DNA of 64,000 nt from Bugulina stolonifera. Lineage: Eukaryota; Bryozoa; Gymnolaemata; Cheilostomatida; Bugulidae. Below, in pieces: positions 37,560 to 49,900 of this stretch. Each line of letters begins with the position of its first letter. Positions within the stretch are counted from its first letter, which is position 1. Both the position numbers and the translations under genes were made by a program. A model generated the notes under the pieces. That model was not told the DNA's origin and ran no database searches. It saw only the letters and a list, made by a program, of their open reading frames with translations. The stretch lies in NCBI GenBank assembly GCA_935421135.1, contig OW285191.1:12899700-12963699 (forward strand). The letters run 5' to 3'.

Positions 37560-40500
37560 CTATATATCACATTCACCATCACTGAGAAGCCCTGTAGGCA
37601 CATAGAGGGTATTCTGCCCAGTGTCTGCTAAAACATTGAACCCATTGCTGAGGTTTCCCACGAATGCAAGCTGGTCAGCTGCAAATGCTCTTACAATGGG
37701 CAAAGTATCTGCTTCTTGGCATTCTTCCAGATGTCCGAACTGGTCAGTATTACCAGATGATCCTCTTAGTCTACATCTTGGCTTGCCTCCCTGTTGGAGA
37801 AACAATAGTAAAGTACATACTGTTGACACACACGTATTATACCCAGTTCCACTAAACAAACTCCCTCACACCACCAGAGTTATGGTTCAGAACTGGAGTT
37901 ACATTACAGTTACTGATGGTATAATGGAAGAGTCTTCCCTATCACTGTTGTACCTTTAAAACATTTGATTCTTCTCTCAAAGAAAATAAATAATGGAATT
38001 TGAATTTGTTTTTCCATTTCCAAATATTCAAATTTTGCTCTGTAAGTTTAGTTTTAGTAGTTGTCCCACCTTTCTGGAGAGAGGACAACTTCAACATTTG
38101 AAGCGAGGTACATGTATGTAGTGTAGATTACTATTTTAGTTTTCAGTACATGAATATGGTTACATAGACTGGAAGAATTGTTGAGGATGCATTGTACATT
38201 TCAAATTTCACTTACACCCCTCAGCGTGAGCTTAACACACAGAGCCATGTCTTGGTGGAGTGCTATGATTTTGGTCCCTCCTACCTCAGAGTTCCATTGG
38301 GCCCTAAAGTGAAACAGCAACTGCATTCTAGCTATTATATGACTCACATATGCCAAATAATTGTTCTGAAACCTATTATTATTATTCCGATGATAAATTT
38401 CAGTATATAACAGATCAGACAAGCTATTCCAGCTCCTAACCTCCCTAGTCCTTACAGAAACTAACCAAAGCTCTCGATATCTGTAAACATATGACCCACT
38501 CACTTTGGTGCACCATTATGCTTTGCTATTGAAAGAGTCCACACTAATTTACTTTTCTCTGTATCTATGTGGTGGAAATAGCTATTTATTAGCGTGGTGT
38601 GATCTGTATTCCAATGGCCTTCATACCCAGAGGTGCTGCTACGTGCTCTTCCTATAGTGTGAATACCTGAAACACAATGATTAAATTATCATTATTGTTC
38701 ACAATACTCTATTTATTGACTCAGAGTTTGGATGAGGTTTAAGTTTAACAGCTGAGTAGGTTTGGACCAGACTGAATTGTTAATTGTGCCTATGCATGAA
38801 CAGCTGTACAACTGTAGGACTTCCATTGCTGATTGTAATGAGTAATGTTTTATATGGAAGAGAGAGGATAGCTCCAAAGTCATAGGAAAATGAAGAACTA
38901 TCAGTACTAAGCTATCCTGTGAATACAAGATAAATAAAATCATTGAAGCAACAACATGCAGATGTTGTTTTAGCTCTACAATTCAAACCTGTCAACCACA
39001 AAAAAACTGTATTTCACACTTGATAGAAAATAATGGAATCATGGAATGGAACGGAATTAACACTCCTGTCCATTGATGTTAATAGCATGGTACAAGTGAT
39101 TAAGACATCAGCATTGGGATAAGGTATATTCTCTACACCAAGTAAATTACATGGAAATATTGATGAATGTGCTATTACTACACAACAACTTTATACCATT
39201 TGAAACATGTAAAGGTTTTCTTTCAGTGCCAGATATTCCGTTTGAATATTTCAGACTAAAATGTAATGTATAGTCACAGTACTAATAGTGTTGTAAATGT
39301 GTTCAAATACCACTTACACCACCACACAGTACAGACACACACATATCAGTACCACCTACATCACCACAAATTATACACACCCATATCAGTACCACCTACA
39401 TCATCACACAGTGCACATGTACTAATACTACCTACATCACCACACAATACACATGTACCAAGGTACCACCTCCATCGCCACACAGTACACATGTACCAGC
39501 ACCACCTACACCATCACACAGTGCACATGTACTAATACTACCTACATCACCACACAGTACACATGTACCAAGGTACCACCTCCATTGCCACACAGTACAC
39601 ATGTACCAGCACCACCTACACCATCACACAGCACACATGTACCAGTACCACCAACACCACCACACAGTACACATGTACCAGTACCACCTACATCATCACA
39701 CAGTGCACACATACTAATACTACCTACATCACCACACAGTACACATGTACCAGTACCACATACATCACAGCAGAGTACACATATATCTGTATATCCCTCC
39801 CTGTACATCTCATAAACTTACCCATCAGTGCTACTGCTTCATTCATTGTCAATTTAGGAAAGCGTTTGCTTTTTCTCATATAATTGATTGGATGTGGATT
39901 GAAATCAGGAAAGCCTCTTCGTGGACAGGGTGGAGGTCTATCATGCCGACCAAGTTTAAGATTCAACCCATGTTTAACCACCGCTATAACATCCGGGTCT
40001 CCTATAATGTCAATGGAAGATTAAAAAGGGTAATCTTTTGGCATACATCTTGTAAAATTACAACAGACGCGACGTCTCTTTGACATGGCGAAAATATACA
40101 AACTGATGTTTGCCATAGGCAGCAACCCAGTACGGTCGAGTTTCTGAAATGAGACATAATATGCTGTTGGTCAATCAGTGATCAGCATTAGCCTTGTACG
40201 TATTTAGCCGAGTCTACAAAAGTTGGGTGATTGGAAGGTTAGAGGTCAAATCTAAGGTAACCAGAGGTCAGTGGAATATATGTGTACAACTACAGTAAAC
40301 ACATTTACCTGTGTTATTAGCCACAATTTCTAGAGCTGTGTTGGCACAAAGTACATAGAGGTCAGCCATTGAAATCTCCCATCCATGCTTTTCCCTGGCA
40401 GCTTTTAACCGAGTCATGTGAACTTCCAGACCTACATGTATATCAACACAAATAGAGGAAGTGTAGCCTATATTATAGTACATGTATATCAACTCGAATA

Positions 40501-41283
40501 GTAGAAGTATAATATTACATGTATATCAAATCGCAACTCCCTCTTCTTGCTTACTAATTGTGTATATATGTATATAGAATGGATTTATACATATACATGT
40601 AGCCAAAAGTAGAATATTAATTCTTTGCTATAGATAATTGAATATCGCTAACAACTATGAGTGACTCCAAAGTAGCCTACTATCATCATATACTATGTTT
40701 ATCTCTGACTAGTCTCTATTATGTGTCAAATAATATTATGTGAAACAAATAATAATTAATTATTTAGATCTCACATCCTCAGTTAATTGATTCCACATCA
40801 GCTTAATTCCAAGATTTGCAAAACTTTTCTTATGTTAAAGAACAGCCCTTCATTTTTCAAACGGTTGCATGTTAATTAATTTCATAAGGCATTAATAATA
40901 GACAACTTACCACCATTACTGGGATTAGTAAGCTGTATACAACCATCAAGTCCTCCACCCACGCCATCATGGAACATCAGCCTTATACAACCTCCCACCA
41001 GATTGAATTCCCTGTCGTCGGCTATATCCTCTAGCATCATTTGCTTTAGAACACATCTCATGCCATTAACATTAGCCCATGAAAGGGTCTGGGCACTGCA
41101 TGTGCATGAGGGTAGCAGAACACATGCAGTGTATATTAATAACAGAACCTGAAATACAAAATAAGTGGAGGTTATACAATGCTGCGCTGCCAATTGTAAC
41201 AATGCTTATAAAAATGAAACATATACAGTGGTATGATTAGTAATGTATAGAAAGAATGATACACTAACCTTATGAGACTCCAT
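37560..41283 (-). CDS. Secreted heme peroxidase of the plant/fungal/bacterial superfamily
   Basis: Oxidises substrates with H2O2; the substrate is not predictable. Exons (minus): 41269-41283, 40911-41148, 40309-40431, 39822-40001, 38504-38666, 38456-38480, 37560-37790. Phases join to 324 aa, near the 300-350 usual for this fold. A signal peptide is evident (MESHK then VLLLIYTACVLLPSC). The distal heme site is CIRLMFHDGVGGGLDGCI, with Arg and the Phe-His pair. Next come EISMADLYVLCA, LGRHDRP, and the proximal site VALMGIHTIGRA with the heme-ligand His. SGYEGHWN and INSYF follow, then FAADQLAFVGNL near the C-terminus. The Cys usual after FHD in plant enzymes is Gly. Exon 6 is a 25-nt microexon, supported only by phase and splice signals. 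These motifs differ from animal myeloperoxidase-type enzymes. Its closest kin (fungal class II or other) cannot be told by eye. Confidence 0.85.
39300..39790. repeat. CA-rich minisatellite, roughly 36-39 bp units
   Basis: Repeats built on CACACAGTACACATGTACCA followed by a CCACCTACATCAC-type stretch. Length and sequence vary among copies. It produces long open frames on both strands (His/Thr/Pro-rich one way, Gly/Cys-rich the other) that are not genes. It lies in intron 4 of the peroxidase and ends about 30 bp from exon 4. Confidence 0.85.
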
Positions 41284-42391
41284 GTCGACTGCTAGTCAAC
41301 ATGGAGTAGAATGTGTCCATTAGATACCTTACATACCGTTATATACAAGAAAAGAATGCCAGTGTACTGCAGAGGTAGAGTAAATTAACCTGGGCGTGTC
41401 ACCTCACCCTAACCAAGGAGTGTCTTGGTATAGTAGTCCCAAGTCTAAGGACAGAGTGTGTTTAATGGTGCAGGAAGTGCTATTGGGGACAGGCCACGGC
41501 CAAATATAATGTATTCTATAACAATAACAATAGTCATTTGTTACATCCGTTAGCACATAAAATATAATTATATAAGAGTCAAAATCAATTTCAGAGCTAA
41601 TTCCAGTACATATTTACATGTGCAGATATACCTATTGTAGGTATAAATAATGTACTATGACCTTGAATACATAATAATAATATTGTGTTTACCTTCAAGC
41701 CCTGCACATGTAACTAATGTGGTCTCTCGGACAATCTAAGCTGATCCTATACTGCTACCCTGCTATCTGAAGGCATAGAGCCATGTACCCTTGTCATAGA
41801 AGGTGAGCTCTTTCTCTCAGAGCTAATGGGATTGTTCTGTTACCAGTGGTAACTTTACATCTAATGATATTGTTGGACAACAAACCACCACTGACAGAGT
41901 TAGAGAATATTATGGTAATGTATGTACACAAATACAAGCTATTACAGGAGGAGACAATGAGGTCTACCTTGTCGTTGCACTGTTCCTTACACCTAACATA
42001 ATATGTCATTACCAAATAATAGAGCAATATTGTGAATAAACTTGATATTGGCAATAGGATTTTGCGAAAAAAAGCAATCAATTTTTAAGATAGCAATTAT
42101 TCAGCATGCATTAGATCTTAAAGTGGAATACATAATATATAAAAATATAATATTGCATAACACAGAGACTCCAGAATATCACATCGTATAACTTTTGCAG
42201 CATTAGAAGATTTTAGAGGTCATTCATTGATTCTATTAATTCAAAAAATACACGTAAATATAATCCTACGTTCACATATTATATAAATTAAATATAATTG
42301 AGTTGTCTGAACATTCAATATAAGATTATAATTATGATTGAATCTCAGCTGGTGTGACATTAGTGGGTAATCCTACCTTCCATCTTGTATT
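41284..42391. other. Spacer between peroxidase start and beta-trefoil gene stop
   Basis: AT-rich sequence of about 1.1 kb, containing the peroxidase upstream region. A 95-codon open frame on the minus strand (41794-42081) has no recognisable features and was not accepted. Nothing else was seen. Confidence 0.45.
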
Positions 42392-44372
42392 CTACAGCCT
42401 GTAGACATGAGGCTGAACGTAGGTGGTACCATAGGGGCTATACTACAATACAACAGTATCACCATCATTATATTATGATCAGCAGGATAGATCTAGCATT
42501 AGGGTCTAAAGATTCCCACTAGCTACCGGCATGGCATGACAATATCAAATATTAACATGCAATAGTACTTAATAACAATTTTAATCACATCTACCATCAA
42601 TCGATATTCAACAATACAATAGTGAGATTATTGATATCCAACATTAATACACAGTCAATTGTGGGCTTGCAAATAAACATATTATAGTATAACCAACAGG
42701 CCTTGTTAACCAATTGAGAGGGAGGGCCCTCCAAGTTTAAAAAAAAGCTAGATTAGTTGATAGGAACTCTAGCCTTCCATTACATTATATGCACATGTAC
42801 ATCAAGACTATATCACGAACATAGCCTACCAGAAGTCTTGGGATAAACTGTTTGGCTACTGGGTCACGAGTGGCAGGAGCAGGTGCCCCTATCTGAGAAA
42901 TAGCCACAAAGTTACCAGGCTCCTTGACTGACTCCAGAGTGATGCTGTCCCCACCATGCTGGGATACTCTTAATCTAGTCTCTGAGCCAGCTGGAACCCC
43001 ACTAGGCTACAAGAGCAGTAGGTTAACAGGTATTAATTATAGACATATGACATGTAAACGTTATTGAATATTGTGTGCAAAACACCGGTGTGGCAGTGTC
43101 CTCAAATAATAGGTACATTGTATACAAAAAAAAACCATAAAATGCTGTAGGATTCTCAGCTATATGCAACAGTGGAGTGTCCTCACACCAGCACAATATT
43201 GTAAAGAGATTGGAACCTTGGTTATGAGAAGACTTATCATGAAAACAAACTAGATAGCGAGATAAAATTTGTGACAGGATACAATGTATACTAATATTGG
43301 CAAAACAACAAACATTAATACCATTTCATTTTTAGGCGTATTTTGTAGAACAGTAAAGGAAGCTTAAGGTTGGAGGGACTTACCGAAGGCATGACCATAA
43401 TCTGAGCTGCGTTGATGCACAGGTAATTGTTGTTGTTATGTAACCTCACTATGTTATTCCCCTCGTTAATCACCGTCCAGTGTGCTAAAATTAGTATCAA
43501 ATGTTATATTCGGTGTAAGAATTACAATGCATACATACTTTGCTAACTAAAAAGACAACATGTAGCCTAAACAACGATACAATTTATTAGTAGAAAATAA
43601 AGAATAGCTGGAAACTCCATGCTAAGACTGCATCAGTAATATAAGCATAGCACCATGGCACTCCCCACTATATAAAAGACAAAACTTGAAAATTGCTATA
43701 AACATTAGTAGGTACTATTATGGCTACTAGGGCCTCTAATTTCCGAATTCAGAAACAAGTGAATTGCTAAAACATGCGCGTTGTGAGATTAAATTCATGT
43801 GTTCAAAACAGAACGGCAGCTTACTGTTAAACGCTTTGGGTCCCTCTATTCCAAGACCATCTGTCACGAGAAAACCTTGAGAGTTTGAAACTATCTGCAA
43901 TGCCTTCCCCGTCCATCTAGCCACAAAGCAGACGACATTGCCAGAGGCAAAAAGACTCTAAAGTATAAAGTAAATAGAATATACACTAAATAGAAGCAAA
44001 ATATGTTGATTAATGGAATATGAGCAGCGGAAGAGAGAACTAGATAAGAGAGGTTTAATTTTTGTTAATTAAAAGCTACAGAATTTTGAAACACAGTAGA
44101 CCAACTATGATTGCATGGGCTTCCTGGTAGGGTAACCAAACGAGATGCATTTTTCATTTGGTTTGCATCAGTCTTGACTAGGCCTAAGTTGATTATTATG
44201 TAAGCTAAGATAAATACGACATGAACGCTAAATGAATAATATAGTTCGATTTCAGAAAAAACAGTCAATGTTAGATAATTTTTTGATAACTCATCATAAA
44301 GTGAATTTAATCATAGCCAATGTGAATGCAAGTCACAACCTTGCCCTGCCATCCATTTCCATACATCTGCAT
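42392..44372 (-). CDS. Small protein with a beta-trefoil-like repeat pattern
   Basis: Function not recognised. Exons (minus): 44340-44372 (tentative), 43825-43957, 43384-43484, 42840-43016, 42392-42442. The last four join in phase and end in a stop; with the first the product is 164 aa. The sequence shows a threefold pattern of short hydrophobic strands typical of beta-trefoils: ALQIVSNSQGFLVTDG, then NIVRLHNNNNYLCI, then SITLESVKEPGNFVAI. The size fits one beta-trefoil domain. The fold is shared by FGFs, IL-1, fascin and ricin-type lectins, and I cannot say which, if any, is closest. No signal peptide is visible in this model. The first exon (MQMYGNGWQGK) rests on a weak GTTGTG donor, so the true start may lie elsewhere. 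Confidence 0.6.
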
Positions 44373-46906
44373 ATGAATCGAAGATGAATAAAATCTTTGC
44401 AGTCCTAATGATCAGAGAAGGTGAGATAAAAAAAACTTTACAAAAAATACATAGGCCCTACACAAATTTTTATACTGTAAAAGTTAAATTCTAAGTTCAC
44501 CATCTTAAAGAGAAAGAATTAAACTAAAAACCAACAATTTAATATAAACTTAGAATTATTCCAAGTTTTATATCCAATTTGTATTTAATATTTATATTAA
44601 TTATTTGCAATATATAATATCAATAATATCAATGCGAATGTAGGCCTAATAATGTAGTAATGTGATGTCAAATAAATATCCTAAAATTGATTATCAAAGT
44701 ATGGTTTAATTCTGGATCCATTGGTTATTCGCAAAAGAGAACACACTAGCAAGGAGTTGATGGGATCCGAGGTGAAAGCGAAAGTTATGCTATTTTCTAT
44801 TTGTTATAAATTTAAATTGTCATCATACCAACAAGCCACCAGAAGCTTGTGCATCGACGTATTGTCCCAGCTGATGTCCCACATGGTTTGCTGTGCTTGC
44901 CACCGAGCTACAAACTTGATTTAAGTTTATATTCATAGTTTGGCTGCTCGGCTAAAATCTCACATATGCAATTGAATTATAAAATTCACTCAATTAAACT
45001 ATCTTCTTTGTCTTTTGTACTTTGATGGGATGAGTTAGAGTCAATATTACTTACAATATTATGTAAGTTGTTATTTCCGAAAACTTGTTTTGATCTAAGT
45101 CTATTCGACTGTCAGCATATAAAAATTAAAAACGTAATACTCTTAGCTGGATAAAAAATTGTAAATGAGATGTCTATGCGATAAGAAATGTACGTGTATC
45201 TTACCAGTTTAGACTATTTCTTAGAATTTTCGAAATATACACAAAAACTATAGTGCGAAAAGATAACTCCTCCCAAAATAGCAAAGAGAGAGGATAACTT
45301 CCAATGCAGTTCAACAAGCCTATAAAATGTAATTTCGACGACATTACAAATGTATATGGGCTTAGATTCCAACACTATTATTTGATCCCAATGTCTATAC
45401 AACACTGTTGAATTTCTGACACCTGGCTTGTGAAGTTCACTTTTATTGCTTATCTCCATAATGGGTTGAAGAAGTAAGGTACCGGGCTTCCTAACACTCT
45501 CTCTGCTGTTGAAGTGCTCACCACCAAATTCTCACCACATCTGCTGTGCACTAGTTTTACTGACTATATAATGTTAATATTATTGGATATTGGAAATTTC
45601 AGTATTGGATATTGACATTTGGTTACACTCAGTATTAGGTATTGAATTTTGTGAGATTCCGGCATTGGATATTTGCTATGCCAGGCATATATTAGTTTTA
45701 TTTGCAGATATTGGCTCCTATCCTTATGTAATGTAGGTGGAGTACTACATTGTATGTCTGGCATAAATTTTAGTTGGTGATTAAACTATTTTATATTCTA
45801 TAATTAATTTGTCTCATCATATTTAATGTAAATGGTAAAATTAGTGACCTGAAATCCACATAACCAGTGTATGTGCTCATCTATTGTGCCAATGCAGGTT
45901 TAACTTCCATGATATGAAATATGCATAGAAAGCATAACAGTATAGCCATGGGTGCAGTTAAACCTAGATCGACTTTGGTTATTCTATCTGAAGCTACATA
46001 TGCATGTAAGTGCCAGCATTTTCAAACCTTTCTATGATGTCAGCTGTGTCACAGTTTCACAGCAGGACAACTCATCACAATATTACTATTATTAGGAAAG
46101 TACTGACAACTACACATATAATACAATGTGTGCATTTAATACATAGTAAGATTGCAATTGCTAATATTTAGAATATGTAGTTTTATTGAATAGAAAATCT
46201 CTTGGAAAGATGGCAATCAGTTCTGACAGTTGACTAGTTTATTGTTAAGACAAATTAATCCAATATGATTGTCATGATATTATAATATTTCATAAAACTA
46301 GCGTATAAATGGATAAAAATCACAAAATAGAAAATAAAATAAATGTTAGTAGCAGAATTATCAATACGCATAAATTTAATTGCATTTAAAGTTGGTATAC
46401 TGGGGATATACCATTGACTTCAGAAAACATGAAACTGCAGTATTTGTGTGTTGCATAAGGTATTTTACCTGCCCATGAACATTGGCTGCAGACTCTCTTA
46501 ACTTTACCAAAATATCCCATTGTAAATTCCTAATATTGAGAGCAAACTATTGTAAATAAAAGCTGAGTAATGATCAAACGGTGGACCTGGAAATCATTAG
46601 AAAGCGGCACACAGTGTTGTCTGGAGCCTTAAGGAATGATCAGTTGAGAATGTCTAGCGGTCTGAGAATTGTATTGTCAGACATTGCATACTTGTGATTA
46701 AAATGTAAAGTTACTTATTGTTTATGGATTTCTTTGAGAGTATAACGCTTTTTGTTAATTAATTACACAGGATATTTGCATACTATACATGCAAGTCTTA
46801 CTGAAATACGATGGAACACTGGTCATCGCCAATGTTTGCCAATTTCTAGCTTACTATTGTTGTATGCATGTCTAGTCAGATGGTAGCAACCGTCTCTATC
46901 CTCCAA
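44373..46906. other. Spacer between beta-trefoil gene and receptor phosphatase stop
   Basis: About 2.5 kb of AT-rich sequence. Around 45580-45680 the motif TATTGGATATT recurs in a loose array. A 67-codon plus-strand frame (44721-44924) has no supporting features. The high end should be the 3' UTR of the phosphatase gene. No gene was supported. Confidence 0.4.
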
Positions 46907-49900
46907 TTACTTGAAGTTTGCATACTCAGAGAATGCATCTGCATATGTCTGCAGTACTTGGTAGACAAACAGGTAGTACTCCTACAGTCAAAATGTACAG
47001 ATTATGTACAGTACAAATCATACTGTTGTATAAATATTTATGTCATTATGTACATGTACATATGATTTACATACATACGCGTATATCAATATACATACAT
47101 GTATGTAATCATGTACATGTATTTATGTACTCATATCCATGTATAGTGTATGTATGGTCACATAGGTAAATGCCTATATACATATACATATACATACATA
47201 TCTTATCACATACACGTATGTATATGATTACATACGTACGCACAGCATATAATTACGTGCATGTACATTGTACATACATATATGATTATATGCATGTTTG
47301 TTTTTTGATTGACCTAACTTACCTTAGAAGGTATAAACTGAGGCCTCCTATGTTTAGCCATCAGCACGGCATTGAATACATCAGCTTCCTGCTCCGCCTT
47401 CAGTTTCTCTATAGCGTTGTCACAACAGATGAACAATCCGCAGCGGGTGCTCCCATTGCTATAGCAAACAATAGAAGCAAAAGGTTAAGTTTAGATTTAA
47501 ATAGGAAGTATAAGTTTTAGGTCCATCAACCTCCACAATCTACAAGTACATGTATATCTATGATTCTAAGTGAACGGTACACAGATCCATGTACAGTAAT
47601 ATAATGTATGCATTCTACATGTATGACTAAATTAAATTAGAATATACATCTATTGTACCAATATAACGTGTATGCACTACATGTACATCAATGAGTGCTA
47701 TTGCTTTACAGCACATACATGTAAACTACTAGAAAGAACTTTAGTTCCTCATAGACCTATTTATTAATGGCAGCAGTGAAATCATGAAGCTGCATCTTTA
47801 ATTCTGCACAACATGTAGTTAGAGGTCTATATGTACAGTCTAATTCTACATATATATCAACTGCTCAAGTGTACATAAGCCTACATGTTCATATAGATTT
47901 GCCTACTGTTGTACATTGGCCGATTAGTTTGCTTCTCTAAAAACAACAGATGACTATTTGAAGATGTTGGTTTGTGAGAAGTTTTGCACTATAAAATAGC
48001 ACTATAATACATTATTTGACTTCTTATTCAATAAAATCCTGTTATTTTCTCTGACGATGATAGCAAGACTGGTGTCGAAATATCGGGAATAAAGAATAAA
48101 CAGTGTGTCTAGTACTGCTTTATATTGTGTACAACTGGCTACTTCACAGTGTAGGATGTTTTGTACCAAGGGCATGTGACAATGAATGGAAATAGTAAGA
48201 TCGTATCTTATACCATGTATTGTATGCAACCTACTTGCAAGTTATGCATATAGCATTGTTTCCTGTTTGCTGTTGTGATTTCTGCAATGCTTCTTGCAAT
48301 TTGATTATGGTGTCAGGTGAGGGCAGGTCTTGTTCCCACCCATTAACTGATACCACGGTGACTTCTGTGGATCTCTGCAATAAGATGACATGTTTCTTGT
48401 TATGCTTATAATTTATGTGAACGTGCAATACGTGCAATCTAATACAGAATTTTTATCGGTCCTACAACAACTGTTTCAAGGGAGAAGAATACATACTGTA
48501 ATGGCAAAGTCTCATTTGTGAATGTTTCAAATTGCTAATGTTTTTGAAAATTCCAAGTTAGAAGTAATCACCAGTCTACAAACCTTCTTCGAGGTGATCT
48601 GTAGAGAAATATTGGTTATGTACTCCGTGTTCTCTGCTTTGGTCCTTTGGACGGTAAATGATCCTGCTGTGATTTGATCGTTGTCTGCTCGTGGGTAAAA
48701 CTGTGTCTGTAATGTCATACAGTGCATACAATTTACATTGCACATGAGATGCTGTTACAAGTACTATAGATATACATGTACATACGAACATGTTAAACTA
48801 CTTGTGTGAATGTGTATAAAGAAGATATCCTAATATAAGGAGTTGCCTCCCCTTGAGTTTAGTACTAGGCATGTACATGTATGTACATTGTATATAACCC
48901 AACGAAAATTACATTATTATGCATGGGCGCGTATCTATTGTCAAGGTTGAATGTGTATTCATTCTATTTAAGTGTTGTTGAAGTAACAAGAACTGGAGCA
49001 GAGAGATCCTCTCATTCATTTCCACAACAGGAGTGTGGAAGGCCGTGGAACTGCCACTGTGACATGCAGACCTATTATAATAGATGAACTCATTAGCCCC
49101 TGCACCATCATGACACCACAAATACCAGGGTAGAGAGGGGAGATGACAATGACTATTTTCTGTGAGAGGATCTGCTGGCTATTGTGAACATATGAGAATA
49201 GAATTGCCAACACACTGATGCAGCAAATGCCAAATGTAGAACCAAGTGTGGCATTGAGGATAACAGCTTTGAGCGCGCATACAGTATAATATGCTGGTGC
49301 TGCTAGATGACTATAAACTTGTAAAAGATGGAGATGGTGATTGCACTGCACACAGTACGCCACAGCATAAATGCTAGTTTACACTATAAAGGGGTAGACA
49401 TTGCATTGAACTACATGAATGTTTTATTTCCTGCTAACAGATATAGGTTCTTTGGGAGAGGGTGGGTGGGTCTGCAAACCCCCCAAGATGTAGATAAGCC
49501 TAAGATTACAGCTAGTTAATCAAACTCATACTTCAAGCTGAGTTTAAATTGGGTGTCAAGATATCAATTGCATTATCTGGTTGTTTGATTAAAACTGATG
49601 CTCTATCTTTTTACCCATGCAATGCAAAAGTTCCTTATTGACATTGCTTGAAATCACAGCAGGTCTATGATGCTAGATAGATGCATGTTTGGCTACAGAC
49701 ATATACAATGTCCTAGCCACCGACAGCTTATTGCTCATGCTAGCATAAAACAGCTAAAATAAGTCAATAGAATCTTAGTTTAGCTAAACCCTATAAGATG
49801 CTAGCACAGTCTCACATACAGTACATGACTTGTATATTACATGTATGTGGTAAATATCCATAAACATGGAAACCATGCATACTGTGGTATGCAGGTGCAT

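Noticed and set aside
39266..39883. Long His/Thr/Pro-rich or Gly/Cys-rich frames
   Set aside because: They arise from the CA-rich minisatellite in a peroxidase intron.
41794..42081. 95-codon hydrophobic frame on the minus strand
   Set aside because: AT-rich chance frame without splice support, placed in the spacer past the beta-trefoil stop.
44721..44924. 67-codon plus-strand frame
   Set aside because: No motif, no splice partner and no neighbouring exon on that strand.
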